A DNA stretch of 64,000 nt from Blasia pusilla (Eukaryota > Marchantiophyta > Marchantiopsida > Blasiales), in NCBI GenBank assembly GCA_050084515.1, contig CM114271.1, positions 44,020,001-44,084,000 on the forward strand. Direction: 5' to 3'. Of this stretch, positions 1-11,712 are shown piece after piece (the first letter of the stretch is position 1; each line of letters begins with the position of its first letter). The notes under the pieces were generated by a model. That model searched no databases. It saw only the letters and a list, made by a program, of their open reading frames with translations, and was not told where the DNA came from. Made by a program: the position numbers and the translations under genes.

Positions 1-2
1 TT

Positions 3-440
3 TTGACGGTATATCCTGAGAGGGCAAAACTAAAGAACTATTTGTGGGGAACCCCTTGCTTGGGAACCCGGCTCAAGTTCAAGTTCAGGACGGGGGCAAT
101 CCCCTTGAACCATAAGAGAAGCTGGATGGGAACACAACTAAACTCTTGCGCCTTGTGGGACGATGGGGACAAAACCTCTAATCATTACTTGGTCTCCTGC
201 GCAAAATTCACAACACACAGAGCAAGAGCATATGCTGATATTGCTAAGCTGGTAGCACCAGAATTCTTCAACACATTCAATAGCCTTGATTCATTGCCCA
301 AAGCTGTTGCACTGGTAAGTAATGTCTATTGGGGATCCCAATCAGGTAAAGTAGATTGTGTGGTGAAGAGTTTCTTGGTTGACACTTGGAAGCTCCGCAC
401 AAACACGTTGTTTGGTCAGCACTTACACTATATGAGAGTG
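3..440 (+). pseudogene. non-LTR retrotransposon RT C-terminal fragment
   Basis: The open frame enters from the left window edge and has no visible start. Around residues 28-75 it reads FRTGAIPLNHKR followed by a cysteine/histidine set (C..., H-x4-C near SNHYLVSC) and an arginine-rich tail. This resembles the zinc-binding segment after the reverse transcriptase of LINE-type elements, where an R-T-G motif precedes a CCHC knuckle. The second Cys of the usual C-x2-C is a Trp here. The frame then runs into the CT microsatellite, which is not coding. It is probably the 3' end of a decayed LINE whose RT lies outside the window. A chance ORF cannot be excluded. Confidence 0.4.
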
Positions 441-561
441 TTTCCCTCCTCTCATATGGTACCTTCTTCACTCTCTCTACACCCATCCCAGTCTCAAGTA
501 CCGTCCAACCAGGGCGCGGGGTCTATGGTCGCAAGGCTACGACATGCACTACTTAATGAGT

Positions 562-767
<206 letters not shown>

Positions 768-865
768 GCTGGAGATGGTCAAGTCATTCTTCTTGTGTTC
801 TTGATAGAGCACAAGGCAACATTGCTACTAGGTTCTTGGCTGTGGGAGGTGGGGGGCACGAGCAT

Positions 866-1022
866 TAGAGAGCTCAAATTCAACCCGAATCAACACTAGC
901 GGGAACTATAAAAGCTCCCCATCGGCGTTGAAGGAATGAATTCTAGAGAGCTCAGATTCAACCAAAAATCAACACTGGCGGGAACTGTAAAAGCTCCCCA
1001 TTGGTGTTGAAGGAATAAGTTC
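866..1022. repeat. tandem duplication of ~78 bp
   Basis: Two adjacent units, 866-943 and 944-1022, each begin TAGAGAGCTCA and end near GAAGGAAT followed by TTCT. They differ at about ten positions. No coding potential is apparent. The unit contains GGGAACT.TAAAAGCTCCCC, a possible small stem. Confidence 0.85.
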
Positions 1023-2055
1023 TCTTCAAGTGTCATTCTTCCGTGGGAGTGACTTCACATCCGCATAGACGGATGCTGGGAACCCTCAACAGGAGCTACA
1101 AATGGACACCAAATACACTCACTTATTAGAAAATTACCTTCCTGCTGGTAGCTTGGAATTCAGCGTTCATTCACCACATCCTCCTCAGCTAATATTAGCT
1201 CCACCTCGCCCCACCTTCGTCTACGCTGCTGATTTACTCCTTCTCCAGAGTAGGTAAGAGGTTACATTTATATGCAGTAGAGGGGATTAGATGGGCATCT
1301 CATGGCCCTCTCCTTTGATAGTTAGACACTTTCGTATAGAGGGGAGGGATGACTCCATCTATTTCCCTTGTTACAGAAATTTCTTCCTATCTCCCTCCAG
1401 AAATTTTGTGTCACGGGGAAGGGCATTCATCCTTCTTTTGTTCCCTCTCCAACCATTATGGTCTCAAGAGAGGGACACACACTTCCTTCTTCCCACACTA
1501 AATGGATGACGAGGACATTTCCATCCTTTTGTCCCCTTCTCTTGAAATTCTCTTTGTTTTGTTTAATTTTGTTTTGTGTGGATTCAGAGCATAAATTTTT
1601 CTGATGCTTTGAAATGTGATGGTAAAGTAGAAAGTGGCACTTTCATCTCTACTCTCTGAATCTCTATGGACTGGTTTAAGTGGTAATATATCCAAAGGGC
1701 ATACAATACTTCTAATGCCACTTCAATTCACTCCATGCTAGAGGTAGTTGGCATCTATATTAATATGGAAGAGTATCCTCTTAATTTTTGAACACCTCTC
1801 CTTCTAACACGCATTTTCAGCCAACCCGGTTCAACCAACCGGGCAATTGGGTTCAATTTTGGAGGTCAGGTAAGTCAATTAGTCAATTTTGGGCTGACCA
1901 GACAAGTCAATCAGTCCAACAACAATATTCCTAGTACCATCATGGCTTGCTTAATATAAAGATTAGTTAGGATCTCTCCTAATATAAAAACTTGTGTAGA
2001 ACTTCTGATGAAATATATGTAGACTTTCCAAGAACATGCTATCATGCACATCTAC
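1023..2055. other. unassigned sequence, no gene seen
   Basis: This stretch has only short frames (such as 1291-1604) without recognisable domains. Around 1810-1920 there are short local repeats of GTCAATT/GACAAGTCAATC type. I see no element ends or RNA gene. Confidence 0.5.
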
Positions 2056-2400
2056 ATCATTGCCAAGGTTGCATGTGGACAAAGTCCGTGTCCGTGGACA
2101 TGTCCATATCCGTGGACTTATGTCCGTCCTATGGAAGGACTTGTCTGTATGGGCCCCACCTTTCCCTTCTTTCTCATTCCCCTTACCTGCCTTCATGTTC
2201 CATATTCCCCCATTTCTTTCTCCCTCCACCTCCATTCCCTCCTCACTCATTGCTCCTCTCATCCTTGCATTGCCTTCCATCATGGACTAAAAAGTGGGTC
2301 CCACCTCTTAAAACCCATGTCCGTGGACATGTCTAGACTTTTCCGTCCATGTCTGTCATAAGGAAGGTCTTGTCCATTTTTGTGTAACCATGATCATTGC
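2056..2400. mobile_element. hAT-like miniature element M1 with 8-bp TSD
   Basis: The element occupies 2064-2392 (329 bp) and is flanked by a perfect 8-bp duplication ATCATTGC at 2056-2063 and 2393-2400. Its ends are imperfect inverted repeats: CAAGGTTGCATGTGG on the left, and CATGGTTACACAAAAA as the reverse complement of the right end. Subterminal copies of GTCCGTGGACATGTCC and GGAAGGACTTGTCC are repeated in both orientations. Eight-bp duplications are typical of hAT transposons. The element has no transposase, so it would need one supplied in trans. Relatives lie at 36000-36294, 59676-59997 and 49705-49808. Confidence 0.85.
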
Positions 2401-3010
2401 CCAATCTACATTGTTCTTCATATTCATAGAGAAAAAACCATCGATTTTCCCAACATGCGTGAAGATTCATATACTCACAAATACTCTCAAAAATTTTAGT
2501 AACCCCACTCTCAATAATGTATATTATTATCAAGCCATATTTACCTTCTACCATGAGGGGATGTGGACTCTAACACCCTAGCTCCTACTACACCCTAGAA
2601 GGGGGAGTGTTTCCTAAGCTTAACATGGGAACTTGAAAGCCATCTTCTCCCCTCACATACCCTTGTTAGGATCCAAAAGAGCCCTACCCCTAAATATAGT
2701 AAAACATTAGAAACCTATGCAAACATATTCTTGAATGATAGTTGAGTAGATGAAGAAGTCATTTGACCCAATATAGAAAAAGAAGGTTTTTTTTAAGAAA
2801 CATCGATCTTGATGCAATGGATATGTAACTTACCTCATTGGATCACTTGGGACAAAGTTACTACCAAGTATTTCACTAACTCCCTATAGTGTTGGCACAA
2901 TATACCTCTAACTGTTTACTAACTATGCACATACATATTGCTGCACAATCTACATTGCTATTCATATACATGAAAAACACCATGCATCTTCCCAACATGT
3001 GTGAAGTTTT
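2401..3010. repeat. pair of ~65-bp dispersed direct repeats
   Basis: 2401-2465 and 2947-3010 share a diverged segment with AATCTACATTG, then TTCATA, then CCCAACATG.GTGAAG. Between them is AT-rich sequence with no gene I can recognise. This may be an old duplicated piece of another element. Confidence 0.55.
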
Positions 3011-3104
3011 TTCCACAAAAAAAATACAATCACATATGTATATCAAGACCACATAACCGCCCTTGTAACTAGCGATTAGATCTCCTAACTCCAAGTACCA
3101 CTCA

Positions 3105-3425
3105 TTAAATCAAACTGGATATAGTCCAAAACTCTTTATATATATGGGATACATCCATTGGCTTGTTGGAAGTGTATCAAGAGAGGTAATGGGGGGAGGT
3201 GTACTTAGCATGACAAGTTTCAAGCTTGACACACTAAAAAACAATGTGGTGGTTGCACCTCGTACAAATCTATCATCCATATAGCTTATGCTCGTAGGTA
3301 CCATTTTCAAGTTTGGATCTATTTTTCCATCGAAGTTTGATCAGAAGTAGACATGGCGAGAATTGTGCATATGACCCTTCGAAATCATATCATCTTGCCA
3401 CTCCAATATGAAGACTCTAGGTTGG
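3105..3425 (-). pseudogene. family-E PHD finger / integrase C-terminal relic
   Basis: On the minus strand this reads a decayed PHD finger followed, upstream in sense, by the integrase C-terminal tail. The frame at 3110-3310 keeps LSTPPPITSLDTLPTSQW, aligning with the LTPPL...VP..RWMC segment of the PHD fingers in E1 and E3. Most zinc-binding Cys residues are lost (GATTTLFFSVSS replaces the second Cys pair). A second, better preserved copy begins at 3480, so this is a separate overlapping 3' fragment of the same family. Confidence 0.7.
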
Positions 3426-3479
3426 TAACACTTCACAAATATGCAAAATCTAACTTGAAATAAACAAAATTTTTACATA

Positions 3480-5076
3480 TGTTTAGAATATTCTTGTTGT
3501 CTAGTGGGAACCATGTCAAAAGGGTGGGAAGAAGGAGGGGGCATGAGTGGATTGGGATTGGGAGGAGAGGAGGGGGGTTTCAAGAATGACATATACCACT
3601 CGATCTTTGGAACAAAAATCACAAACCAACATGGTGGATGCATCTCTTGTAGATCCACACAACATACAACTCAAGGTTGTAGGTACCACGACCAATCTTG
3701 GATCTACTCTTCTATCCAAGTTTAGAACTTGTTGTAGCGAGAAGCTGCCACAATCCTCGAAACCATATTGTTACCCCCTCTTTAACACCTAGGATCGTCA
3801 ATGCTCTTTGGTGTGAGTACATATAATATCATCTCTAGGATGAAATGAGAACCTCCTCCACAAGGGGATACATCAATTTATCCTTGTGCTAAGTTCTCAT
3901 ATGCCGTGGCCATAACTCTGACAAAACTTCCACCCCTTGAGAACATTCTTGCACCCATATAAAAGGTTCATCAATGTTTAACACCTTCTCCATATCACGT
4001 TTAGTAGTTGTACGTTAGTCCGGCTCAGACGTTTGTGGTGTAGTGATCTATCATTACACATCAAAAAGTATTTTGGAATTGATGTTTAGGATGCTTGCCA
4101 ACTAAAGCAATATTCCATAGTCGACTATGGTAATTGGAGGCCCTAATCCCTCAAATGTGCTCACTACAAGCCATATTTGGGTAATACCCACTTCACCATT
4201 AATATTTCTTTCTCTACTAAGTGATCCACCTCAAGATGATCCCTAGATGTGGCGTAGTGATCTATCTGTGTTTGATCACACAAGGCCTTAATTTTCTTCT
4301 AGACTTGGTACCTTGGTTGGTTAACAACTCTCATGATAGATTGTGATCTCTTTGAACACGATTAAAAAATGCATAAGTTGCTCTTTCATTCGCCTTGTTT
4401 GGTAATGCCACAAATTTAATTTGAATTAATTCACTAAGAGAAATGATTTACTAAGATCAAGACATACCTATGATCATGCCTTGTCAATAACAAAGGTCCT
4501 AAAATGTATAGCCCCAACCTTATCCTTATAACCTAATCCCAAAATGGGCAAAGGATATAAATGTGGTGTTAGAGCATTGTAAGATGTTCACACTTGATCG
4601 CATACCATGAATTCGACTATAAACCACAAAATACCCTAGATGTCAGATGCCCAATATTGAACATGGAATAAACTATAAGTATGCTTTACTAAAAAAATCC
4701 CAAACTTATGGTACACATGTCACATAACACTTTCTTGCTTAGAAGAATGAGGCACTACTCGCACTCTAGTATTCTACCACCCTCCCACACGAACGAAATG
4801 TGTGACTTATGTGTGTCCCCTTCCACTTCCTTGCACTCAATATGCTCACTATGATATAACCACCATGTAAAACAAAACATCCTCATTGTCATAGACATTA
4901 CTACTACCATTTTCCTTCTCATAGTCCCCTACATGTGAGGACTCACCATCACATTCCCATTCTAAATTTGATGTATGGAATCCAACATGGAGATTTAACG
5001 TATTAATAGGAACTTCAAGATGATGATATACAACCAACACCAAGATGTAAAGTTTTGAAGGCCTTTGCATGCCCAA
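3480..5076 (-). pseudogene. family-E pol 3' fragment (integrase, PHD)
   Basis: This is reverse-strand remnant of pol. At 3516-3719 the minus strand shows a PHD-like segment (CMLCGSTRDASTMLVCDFC). Further right, 3780-5080 matches, with many indels, the integrase core and the zinc-binding HHCC region of E1/E3. Examples are the antisense of the VLTDQGTKF region near 4300 and a SSNVYDNEDVLFYM segment at 4860-4910, which aligns with E3's DIHDDGVVLEYL. The fragment stops abruptly at 5076 where plus-strand segment A1 of E0 begins. It is non-functional. Confidence 0.7.
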
Positions 5077-5333
5077 TGTCACATCTGTTAGGATAGATCG
5101 ATGAATTCATGGTAGATTTTCTTTGAGGATATTGGAGGACACTCTGTAGAGATTAAGAATGACATGTTGAGGCCTTGGGTAACTTGAGAGAGAAGATTCT
5201 CCCTTTGTTTTGGCTGATTTAGTGCTATATATATAACCTTATTAGTTCAGGTAATTAATTTTTATAAGTAGAGTTGACTTTCTACTTTGGGAACTGGCCC
5301 TTGACCGCCCCCTCCCTATAGCAGGTCAAGAGT
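5077..5333 (+). repeat. family-E terminal segment A1 of copy E0
   Basis: It starts TGTCACATCTGTTAGG, the left end seen in other copies. It is closely similar to segment A2 of E2 (36643 onward), including GGATATTGGAGGA and CCTTGGGTAA, a TATA-like TATATATATAA at 5226-5236, and AGAGTTGACTTTC. Similarity to E2 stops near 5333. This is the 5' terminal, promoter-bearing segment of a mostly deleted copy. It abuts inverted pol sequence of the same family at 5076. Confidence 0.7.
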
Positions 5334-6650
5334 GGCGTGCGGAAGCGTTGCCCGATTTCAGACATAAATTGAGTATGGGGCAAGTTTCTTCATGATAGTG
5401 CTCCCGCCAACACCTTTTAGCTTGCTAGATTTATGTTGCACAAGTTTGGAAATTTTTGTGGAAGAAGTCAATGCGGAAGCATTGCTAGACTCTTTGTAGG
5501 AGTTGAGATCACGTGCTGTAGAACAATCGCTGCCTGTTTGAAATGAAAGGTCAGATGAAGGAGTTGATTTAATGGCATTTTAGATCAAGAAGTCATGTAT
5601 GTTTTCAAAGAAATGATCCAAAATTTTGATGTTGGAGCTCACAGTTGTGGTTATTTTGGTGGGGTTTCCATAGCCAATGTGTGAGGGTAGAAATCCCGAA
5701 ATCTTGTGACTTCCTTTCATGGACTTAGAAAGCAAAAATCCTTTATTTTAGTACATAAGACAAGCAAGGTAAAAGTGATTTGAGGATGACAGTGAGTGAA
5801 AACTTTATTTAGTGGGTGTTGATCCAAGATTTGTGGGGCTTACTAGAGTATGAGCCAAATTTGAGATAATTTTAGTGCGTTGACCCTTTTTTAAAGTGTT
5901 AGTGGAGTGGGAAAGAAAAGATATTGACTTTAGAAGACGGTTAAAATAGAGGCATTTTACTAATGTATGACTTGACACAATTACTATTGATCTTTTTTGA
6001 CCATCAATTGTTCAACCATTATCGCCTCTTTGATGACCGTCAACTCTTTGATGGCTATTGTCAACGGATGGGGTAGAGTTTCGAGGTATGATTTGCCATG
6101 CATGGTGACTTTTAGCCACTTGACATTGATCGAGTATTGTTTTGTGACGCTCGTAGCCAAAATTTATGGTTGATGTATTTCTGTGTTGTGCCGCTCACGA
6201 CCGCACCACACCGTCTCGATCGTAGAGCCGTACCAACAGTGAGGACCGAGGCATGTATTTTAGATAAAAGTGGGGATGCATTTTTTACATGTGTCACATT
6301 CAATCATCGAGTGTCGTGCCTTTTATAACCGTGTTGTGCCGCACCACACCACTGTATCCATAGTGCAGATCGAGGAGGTTTGGGCATCGTCAACATCAAG
6401 GAATACAACTTGCTGAGTGGAGGAATTTCTCTTCGAGACCAAGTTGGGGTTGAGGTTGGCAATTGCAGAGGAGCAACACATACATTGTGTTGCAGAGGAG
6501 CAACACATGGATTTTGGGATATTGGGTAGTTATATGGGATTTTGGGTTTTTGTATATGGATGCTAAGAGCATTGTTGACATATATGGTTAGGGGACATAA
6601 AAATGTGTAGGGTGTCCAAAGTTGAGAATATGTTATGTCGATGAGACAAT
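5334..6650 (+). other. 5' leader remnant of family-E copy E0
   Basis: Non-coding leader between A1 and gag. It includes GTGCGGAAGCG near 5337-5350, which recurs after segment A in E4 (reverse strand near 62300) and, diverged, in E1 near 9207. The last ~350 bp (6304-6650) resembles the reverse complement of 60240-60500 in E4, including GTCCAAAGTTGAG and TCGATGAGACAAT. The leader is cut at 6650 by insertion of copy X. No gag is present. Confidence 0.6.
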
Positions 6651-8490
6651 TGTCGTGCGCATACACATCGCTACACAACATAAATTGTTGTCACCAAACA
6701 TACACATAAACACACACGATCCCATGCTAACTCATGGCATCCAAACAACGAGACAAGAAGTACAAAAATATCTCCAATAAATCAATGAAATCTCTCATCA
6801 ATACTCACACCAAACTCTATATGGTGTGCACTCTTGCTCATGCCAAACCAAACTCACTCTCCTAATGAGAGGCTTGGATTACACACACCAGGCCAAGAGG
6901 ACCATAGCTCCGCCGCCTCATGCCAAGAGGTTCAACAAAGAGAGAATCAGCTCTCAAGTTCTCTCTCTTGGAGGTATACCCCCTTCCCTCTCGCAAGCTC
7001 TCTCCTCGGTAATCTACGCTCGTAGGTCATCTCCTTGGTTGTTGACTTGCTGTAGCGGGTCAAGGTCCAATTCCCAAAGTGTAAAGTCAACTATACTCCA
7101 AATGGAAACTTACTTGAAATAGTAAGCTTCTCTAGATGGCTCCGAATGAGCCGGAACGAAGGGAAAACCTGCTCTCTCTGATTACCCGTGGCTTCAGCAG
7201 GTCATCCTCGACCTCTTGAGGCTGTCTTCTAGTATCTCAGAAGGTGCTCTACTAGATCTGACCGATCTATCCTAAAAGACATCACAATTGTTGTGCGTAT
7301 ACACATCGCTACACAACATACATCATTGTCACCGGACATACATATAAAGAGGCACCATCTCATGCTAACTCATGGCATCCAAACAATGAGACAAGAAGTA
7401 CCAAAATATCTCTAATCGCCCTCCTAGTTGGTGGTTAGGTCCCTCTAACTCCAGATAACCATTAATCCCTACCTACCATGACATACATCTCTCGGACGCT
7501 AAGAGCAAGAAGGTCGGGTGCTCATATGGCCCCATCGTTAGTCGCCTTCTTGTCATCCATGTCACAGACACAAGTCGGAATCTAGAACTACCTACTCTAT
7601 ATACATCATGGATACATCCATCGTCCCCAAGGAACCCTAGTGAGAGGTGGCGTCAAACATGCCATATGCTATCCTCTCGAACATCCATCACAGACTAGCA
7701 TAGTGGCTATACCACAGGCAAAACCACACAACATACATCGCAAGCTTGTAGGAATTATTGCTAAACTCAAATCAAATGTATCATCAATGTTCGGAAGATG
7801 ATATGACGCACAGTTACGCACATGGTCCTTCCAAATTATACCATCGCGTCCCTCTAATAAAAGAACACCATATGGAAAAATCTCACGCACTCTCAAGATG
7901 ATGCGTCCTGTAGTCACATCGAACGTTGTGGGTGCCGTCGTTTGTACCCTGGTCTGTCAACACCTCAATTGATGCATTGTAATGCCTCAGCACTCAATCT
8001 AGGAAGGCATACGCTACTCCCTCACTTGCTTTGTCAGGCAATGCAACCAACTCTATCCACTTCGAGAAGTGCTCGACCATCACCAACACATAAGGACTAT
8101 GGCGCTCCGTCAAAGGTAAAGGTCCTCCAAAATCCAAACTCTATCTATAACCTAGAACCATGATCAGAAGTGGATGTAACTGTGGAGTCGGAGCATTGGA
8201 CGATGCTCGGACCCAATCATACACCATGCACTTGGCAATAAACTGTTGGACATCAGTCTGCATGCCTTGCCATCAATATTGTATGTGGAGCAAGCTATAC
8301 GTCCGCTTCACTCCAAAATGACCCAACTCCTCGTGGGCATGACGCAAAAAACGTGCTCTCTGTGAAGGATGAGGTACCTATACGTACTCTACCATCCTCC
8401 CACACTCGTAACACATGTGTCCCCTCCCATCGGAACCCTTGTCGTATAATAAAATCACCCACTATGTAAACTCCTCTATCATTAAGTGTG
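6651..8490 (-). mobile_element. family-E copy X, 3' portion, minus strand
   Basis: Reading the minus strand from right to left there is integrase, PHD finger, 3' untranslated part, polypurine tract (7417-7427), B1 (about 7285-7415), A2 (about 6778-7284) and B2 (6651-6777). The outer end is TGTCGTGCGCATACAC on the plus strand, the inverse of E1's right terminus. It lies inside the E0 leader. A2 is of the same type as in E4 and E5, not as in E1. The 5' part of the element is missing. Confidence 0.75.
7640..8490 (-). pseudogene. integrase and PHD finger fragment of copy X
   Basis: The minus-strand frame 7917-7669 reads the integrase tail (GRIILRVREIFPYGVLLLEG, WKDHVRNC) and the first half of the PHD finger (LRCMLCGFACGIATMLVCDG). 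To the right, 7942-8163 is the antisense of the integrase catalytic core. The similarity fades near 8490. Stops and frameshifts interrupt the core. The PHD finger is a C4HC3 zinc domain that in many chromatin proteins binds histone H3 tails. Here it replaces the chromodomain found at the integrase end of many plant gypsy elements. Confidence 0.7.
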
Positions 8491-8596
8491 AGAGAGAGTT
8501 TTATTAGTATTAAGTAAATTAGCCTAGGAAAATGAAATTTCCATGTTTAAACCTCTTTAGGGTGGGTCATTTGTGCAGGCCCAACTTTAGGAAAAG

Positions 8597-9079
8597 TGTC
8601 ACATCTGAGTAGCCGATAGGCCGAGATCTATCGAGGATAGGGCATAAGAGCCAGCGGACTATCTTGAGTGTAACTTTGTCCCACGGTGTCGGATGAGGTT
8701 GATGATAGGTCCATTGTGTCAGGAACGTCGTTCCTGACAACTTTCATGTTGAGGTCTTTTACAGTCAGGTGACTTGTTGACCAGGTCACCCGCCCTTGGT
8801 AACATGTGTGCGCCGGTTACCAAGGGAAGGGCTATTTTTAGGGAAAGAGCCTTTTGGCTCTTCCCAACCCTATATAAGAGAGGAAGATGGCTTTCCTAAG
8901 CCATCTTTCTCATGTTGGGCCGTTGGAGCACATCCCTTGTATGTGTGTGAGCTAGGACTAGGGTGCTAGCGTCCGGATTCCTTGATAGCACAGGGTGGAC
9001 GAGGCTCGATATGCTGATGTAGATTGAGGAGTGGAGTTTTAGGCCGGGTGTGCCGGTTTTACTACTCTTTATTTTTACA
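8597..9079 (+). repeat. E1 terminal segment A1 (5' LTR-like)
   Basis: About 480 bp, nearly identical to A2 at 17754-18230 with roughly twenty differences. The two diverge immediately after CTCTTTATTTTT. A1 continues ACA, giving a TG...CA segment. It holds a TATATAAG box (8871-8878) and a cluster of stem-loops. Unlike an ordinary 5' LTR it has no copy of the ~135-bp B segment that flanks A2 at the 3' end. Confidence 0.85.
8718..8907 (+). promoter_or_regulatory. TATA box within a run of five stem-loops
   Basis: Inside A1, five short inverted repeats follow one another: 8718-8738 (GTCAGGAACG arm), 8768-8790 (GGTGAC arm), 8793-8826 (CCCTTGGTAAC arm), 8841-8865 (AAGAGCC arm) and 8884-8907 (AAGATGGCTT arm). 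TATATAAG at 8871-8878 lies between the last two, so transcription probably starts about 25-35 bp downstream of it. The same set recurs in A2 at 17900-18061, where two stems are longer and perfect. The function is unknown. Promoter architecture, RNA structure in the transcript end, or strand transfer are possible. Confidence 0.7.
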
Positions 9080-10480
9080 TGAGAAAGATGTCAGGGGGCT
9101 AGTGGAAATTCGTTGTTTGCAGGTAGGCAAGCAAGTTGCCTTGGTCAGGAGCCCCTGGAGACGTGTGTGTGACGTTTTATGTGTCATTTTTCTGTTCGGA
9201 AGGCCGTGGGCGGAAGCGCTGTCCGTTTTTCTCAAATTTTGCTGGTGCGGATTGATGGGGGACAGCAGCAGGGTGTAGCGCAGGTTGTGTCGGCAGGAGT
9301 AACGTCGTCTTATAGCTCGTGGAATTTCGGGAGTACCCAGGGAGAAGAGTTAGAGCTTGCAGCCGCCAGGGGGCTGTCAAGTAAAGCGGCCGGTTTAGGG
9401 TTAGGGCGCAGCGGCGACGGGCGACGGACGGGAGCCGACGGGCGGCGACGGGCGTGCACTCCCCCCCTCTCACCTCTCTCCTCCCGCAGGGAGGCCACGG
9501 GCGGACGGCCCCCCCCCCCCGTATTTAGGGCCCAAGGGGCCCGCATAGGGCCGGGGGCCCAAGTTCCCCCCCCTCCAACGTGGTAGCACGGACCATAGTC
9601 GGTCGGGCAGTTGTAGCGAACGTGGTTGGTAGCACGGACGAGGTCGGTCAGGCGAGCGCAATGGCGCATGGGCAACGTGATAGCAGGGAGGACGTCGACG
9701 TGTTGAGTGACCGACAAGTTGAACAGCGGGCGTGACATGATGTTTTTGGGGCGTGACAGGGCGTTGCAAGAGTTTACGATGGAGGGGCTGTGTGCATGAT
9801 GCCGACGGGTTGTCCGCATCTGTTGACGGGAGGATCGACGTGTTGGTCGAGGGGAGTGTTGTGTTGCGGAGATTGTCATCTCATGTGGAGGAGTGCATGT
9901 TGACGGTGTAGCAGGTTGGAGGGCGTGATCAGGTTACCCATTCGAGTCCCTTTTCCCGCACTTGTCGTGTGTGATTGAGAGTGCTGGGTATCAGGTAGTA
10001 GCTGGTGCTAGATGGGTGCAGTGATGGTGACGGGTGTAGATTCTTTTCATGTGTAGCATGTTGGTGGATATACGGCGGTTGCCGAGTAGGGGTCGCGTGT
10101 ATGACCCGAGAGAGTGTCGCTAGGTTAGGTGAGTCAGTTGGGAGGCTCATGGTGAGCCCGAGTGATGAGCGTGCGTGAGGCCGAGTATGTCATCACGGGA
10201 TTGATGTTAGCATAGGTGAGCTAGTGAGGCGTGTGGGAGACTCTCGGTGAGTCTGAGTGCTTGAGCGGGTGAGATAGGGTTTGTCATCACGGCGTTCTTC
10301 CAAGGTTCAGAAGAACGGGGTAGTGCAAGCAGTAGTAGTGGAGTGACACGGAGTGGAGTGAGATACCGAGGGGTTACCAGTGAGGAGCTCCCTCGACATC
10401 TATCTGTGACTGGATCGTCATCACTGGACACTGGGTCTAGTGACGAGATTATCGACAGAGACAGTAGTACTTGGTAGGAG
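9080..10480 (+). other. E1 5' leader
   Basis: A 1.4-kb untranslated region between A1 and the gag start. It includes GGGCGGAAGCGCTGTCC near 9208, shared with E0 and E4, and a C/G-homopolymer-rich stretch at 9460-9590. A 189-residue minus-strand ORF at 9879-9310 is low in complexity (Arg/Pro/His-rich) and looks like chance. No plant tRNA-Met primer-binding match was seen after A1, so the priming site is unclear. Confidence 0.55.
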
Positions 10481-11203
10481 ATGGACGACATGGGCCATTG
10501 GGGCATGCGTCTTTTCTCGAGTGCAGTGGGCACCATCGACTTAGATGATTTCATCCAGGAGTTTGACACATGGTGCGACTTCCAGGAGATACGGACCCTG
10601 ACACGGTTCAACCCTTTCATGGCATGGAAGGGGTTGTTCTAGCACTTGGAGGGTCCTCCGATGGATGACTACATGGAGTTTCGATCACTATATTCAGTAG
10701 AGATTGATGCCTGGAGGATGTATTGGGCTCCAGGATATGTGTCCACTAGTGGTCGCGAGGCACATGATGGGATTGTGAGAGGAGAGAGACCCACACCATC
10801 AGCCCGGAGACTAGATGGAGAGGAGGGCAGTGAGATAGGCGATGTGGCAGAGACCTCTGGTGGTAGAGGGCCACCCAGCTTCAGCCCCACAGTGGAGTTC
10901 TTCCGACAGTTGGGGAAGAGCTACCAGGGCGTACGCACCGACAAGCTGAAGAGTCTACAGGATTTTCAGCGAAAATCGGGTGAGAGTCTGAGAGAGGCAT
11001 TCACACACATGAGGAGGCTGATCATGATCATTGCTACGTTTGGAGTGACTGAGGCGCAGTCAGTCCAGTATTGGTATGGGGTTCTGGACCGAGAACTACG
11101 GAGGAGAGTCCGAGATGCGGTGCTGATTCACACACCGAAGCCCACATTGAAGGTGGTCTTTGAGTTGTCTGAGCGTATTGAGCTCAACATGAGTGAGGAG
11201 TAG
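10481..11203 (+). pseudogene. E1 gag (capsid-like part)
   Basis: The frame starts at ATG 10481 (MDDMGHWGMRLFSS) and is broken by an in-frame TAG at 10640-10642. E4 has a Gln codon at the matching place (QHLEG), so the stop is secondary. After it the frame runs to 11203. Residues homologous to plant gypsy gag include ESLREAFTHMRRLI, FGVTEAQSVQYWYG and LRRRVRDAV near the C-terminal half. This is the retrotransposon gag capsid fold that packages element RNA in cytoplasmic particles. Zinc knuckles follow downstream. Confidence 0.75.
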
Positions 11204-11339
11204 GTAGTGACCGCTGGATTTTCTCGAGAGTGGACGGGTCCACGAGCGACGGTGACCCCACAGGTGCCACAGCGAGCACCAGTACCACGGGAGTGGGCCA
11301 GTGTGCCTAGAGATCAGGGCGGGTACCATGAGCCTATGA

Positions 11340-11570
11340 GGCAACGACACACACTTACATATGTTGCCCAGCAGGGAACGATGTGGTCTTGTTGGACGTG
11401 TGGAGGGGCCCATAGGCAGAGAGACTTCCCACAGCATGGGAGAGGACCACCAGCGCCTCCGATTGCTCAGGAGCCATAGAGGATGGCCCCACCACAGCAC
11501 CAGTGTGACCATTGCCATAGATATGGTCACACTAGGGATAGATGTTTTGACCTTCGCCAAGGGGCACGTC
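11340..11570 (+). pseudogene. E1 gag zinc knuckles
   Basis: Two CCHC nucleic-acid-binding knuckles. The first (CWTCGGAHRQRDF, near 11388) has lost its last Cys, which is intact in E3 (CWSCGGAHHQRDC). The second (CDHCHRYGHTRDRC, near 11503-11547) is complete. A TAG at 11476-11478 separates them, and another in-frame TAG follows at about 11577. A Gly/Arg-rich linker then leads into the protease region after a frameshift. Such knuckles bind RNA during packaging and reverse transcription. Confidence 0.75.
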
Positions 11571-11712
11571 CAGGGTAGGCCGAGGGCCTGGGGGCGGTCG
11601 TCTTGGAGGAGGTTGGGGAGTTCTTCCTGGACGTGGTGGTAGAGGACCACCACCAGCCAGAGGAGATGGAGCAGGAGCACCAGAGCCGACACTTCTCTCA
11701 CGCATCGATCAG

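Noticed and set aside
9310-9879. 189-residue minus-strand ORF in the E1 leader
   Set aside because: Low-complexity composition, a homopolymer run inside, and no homologue in the leaders of other copies.
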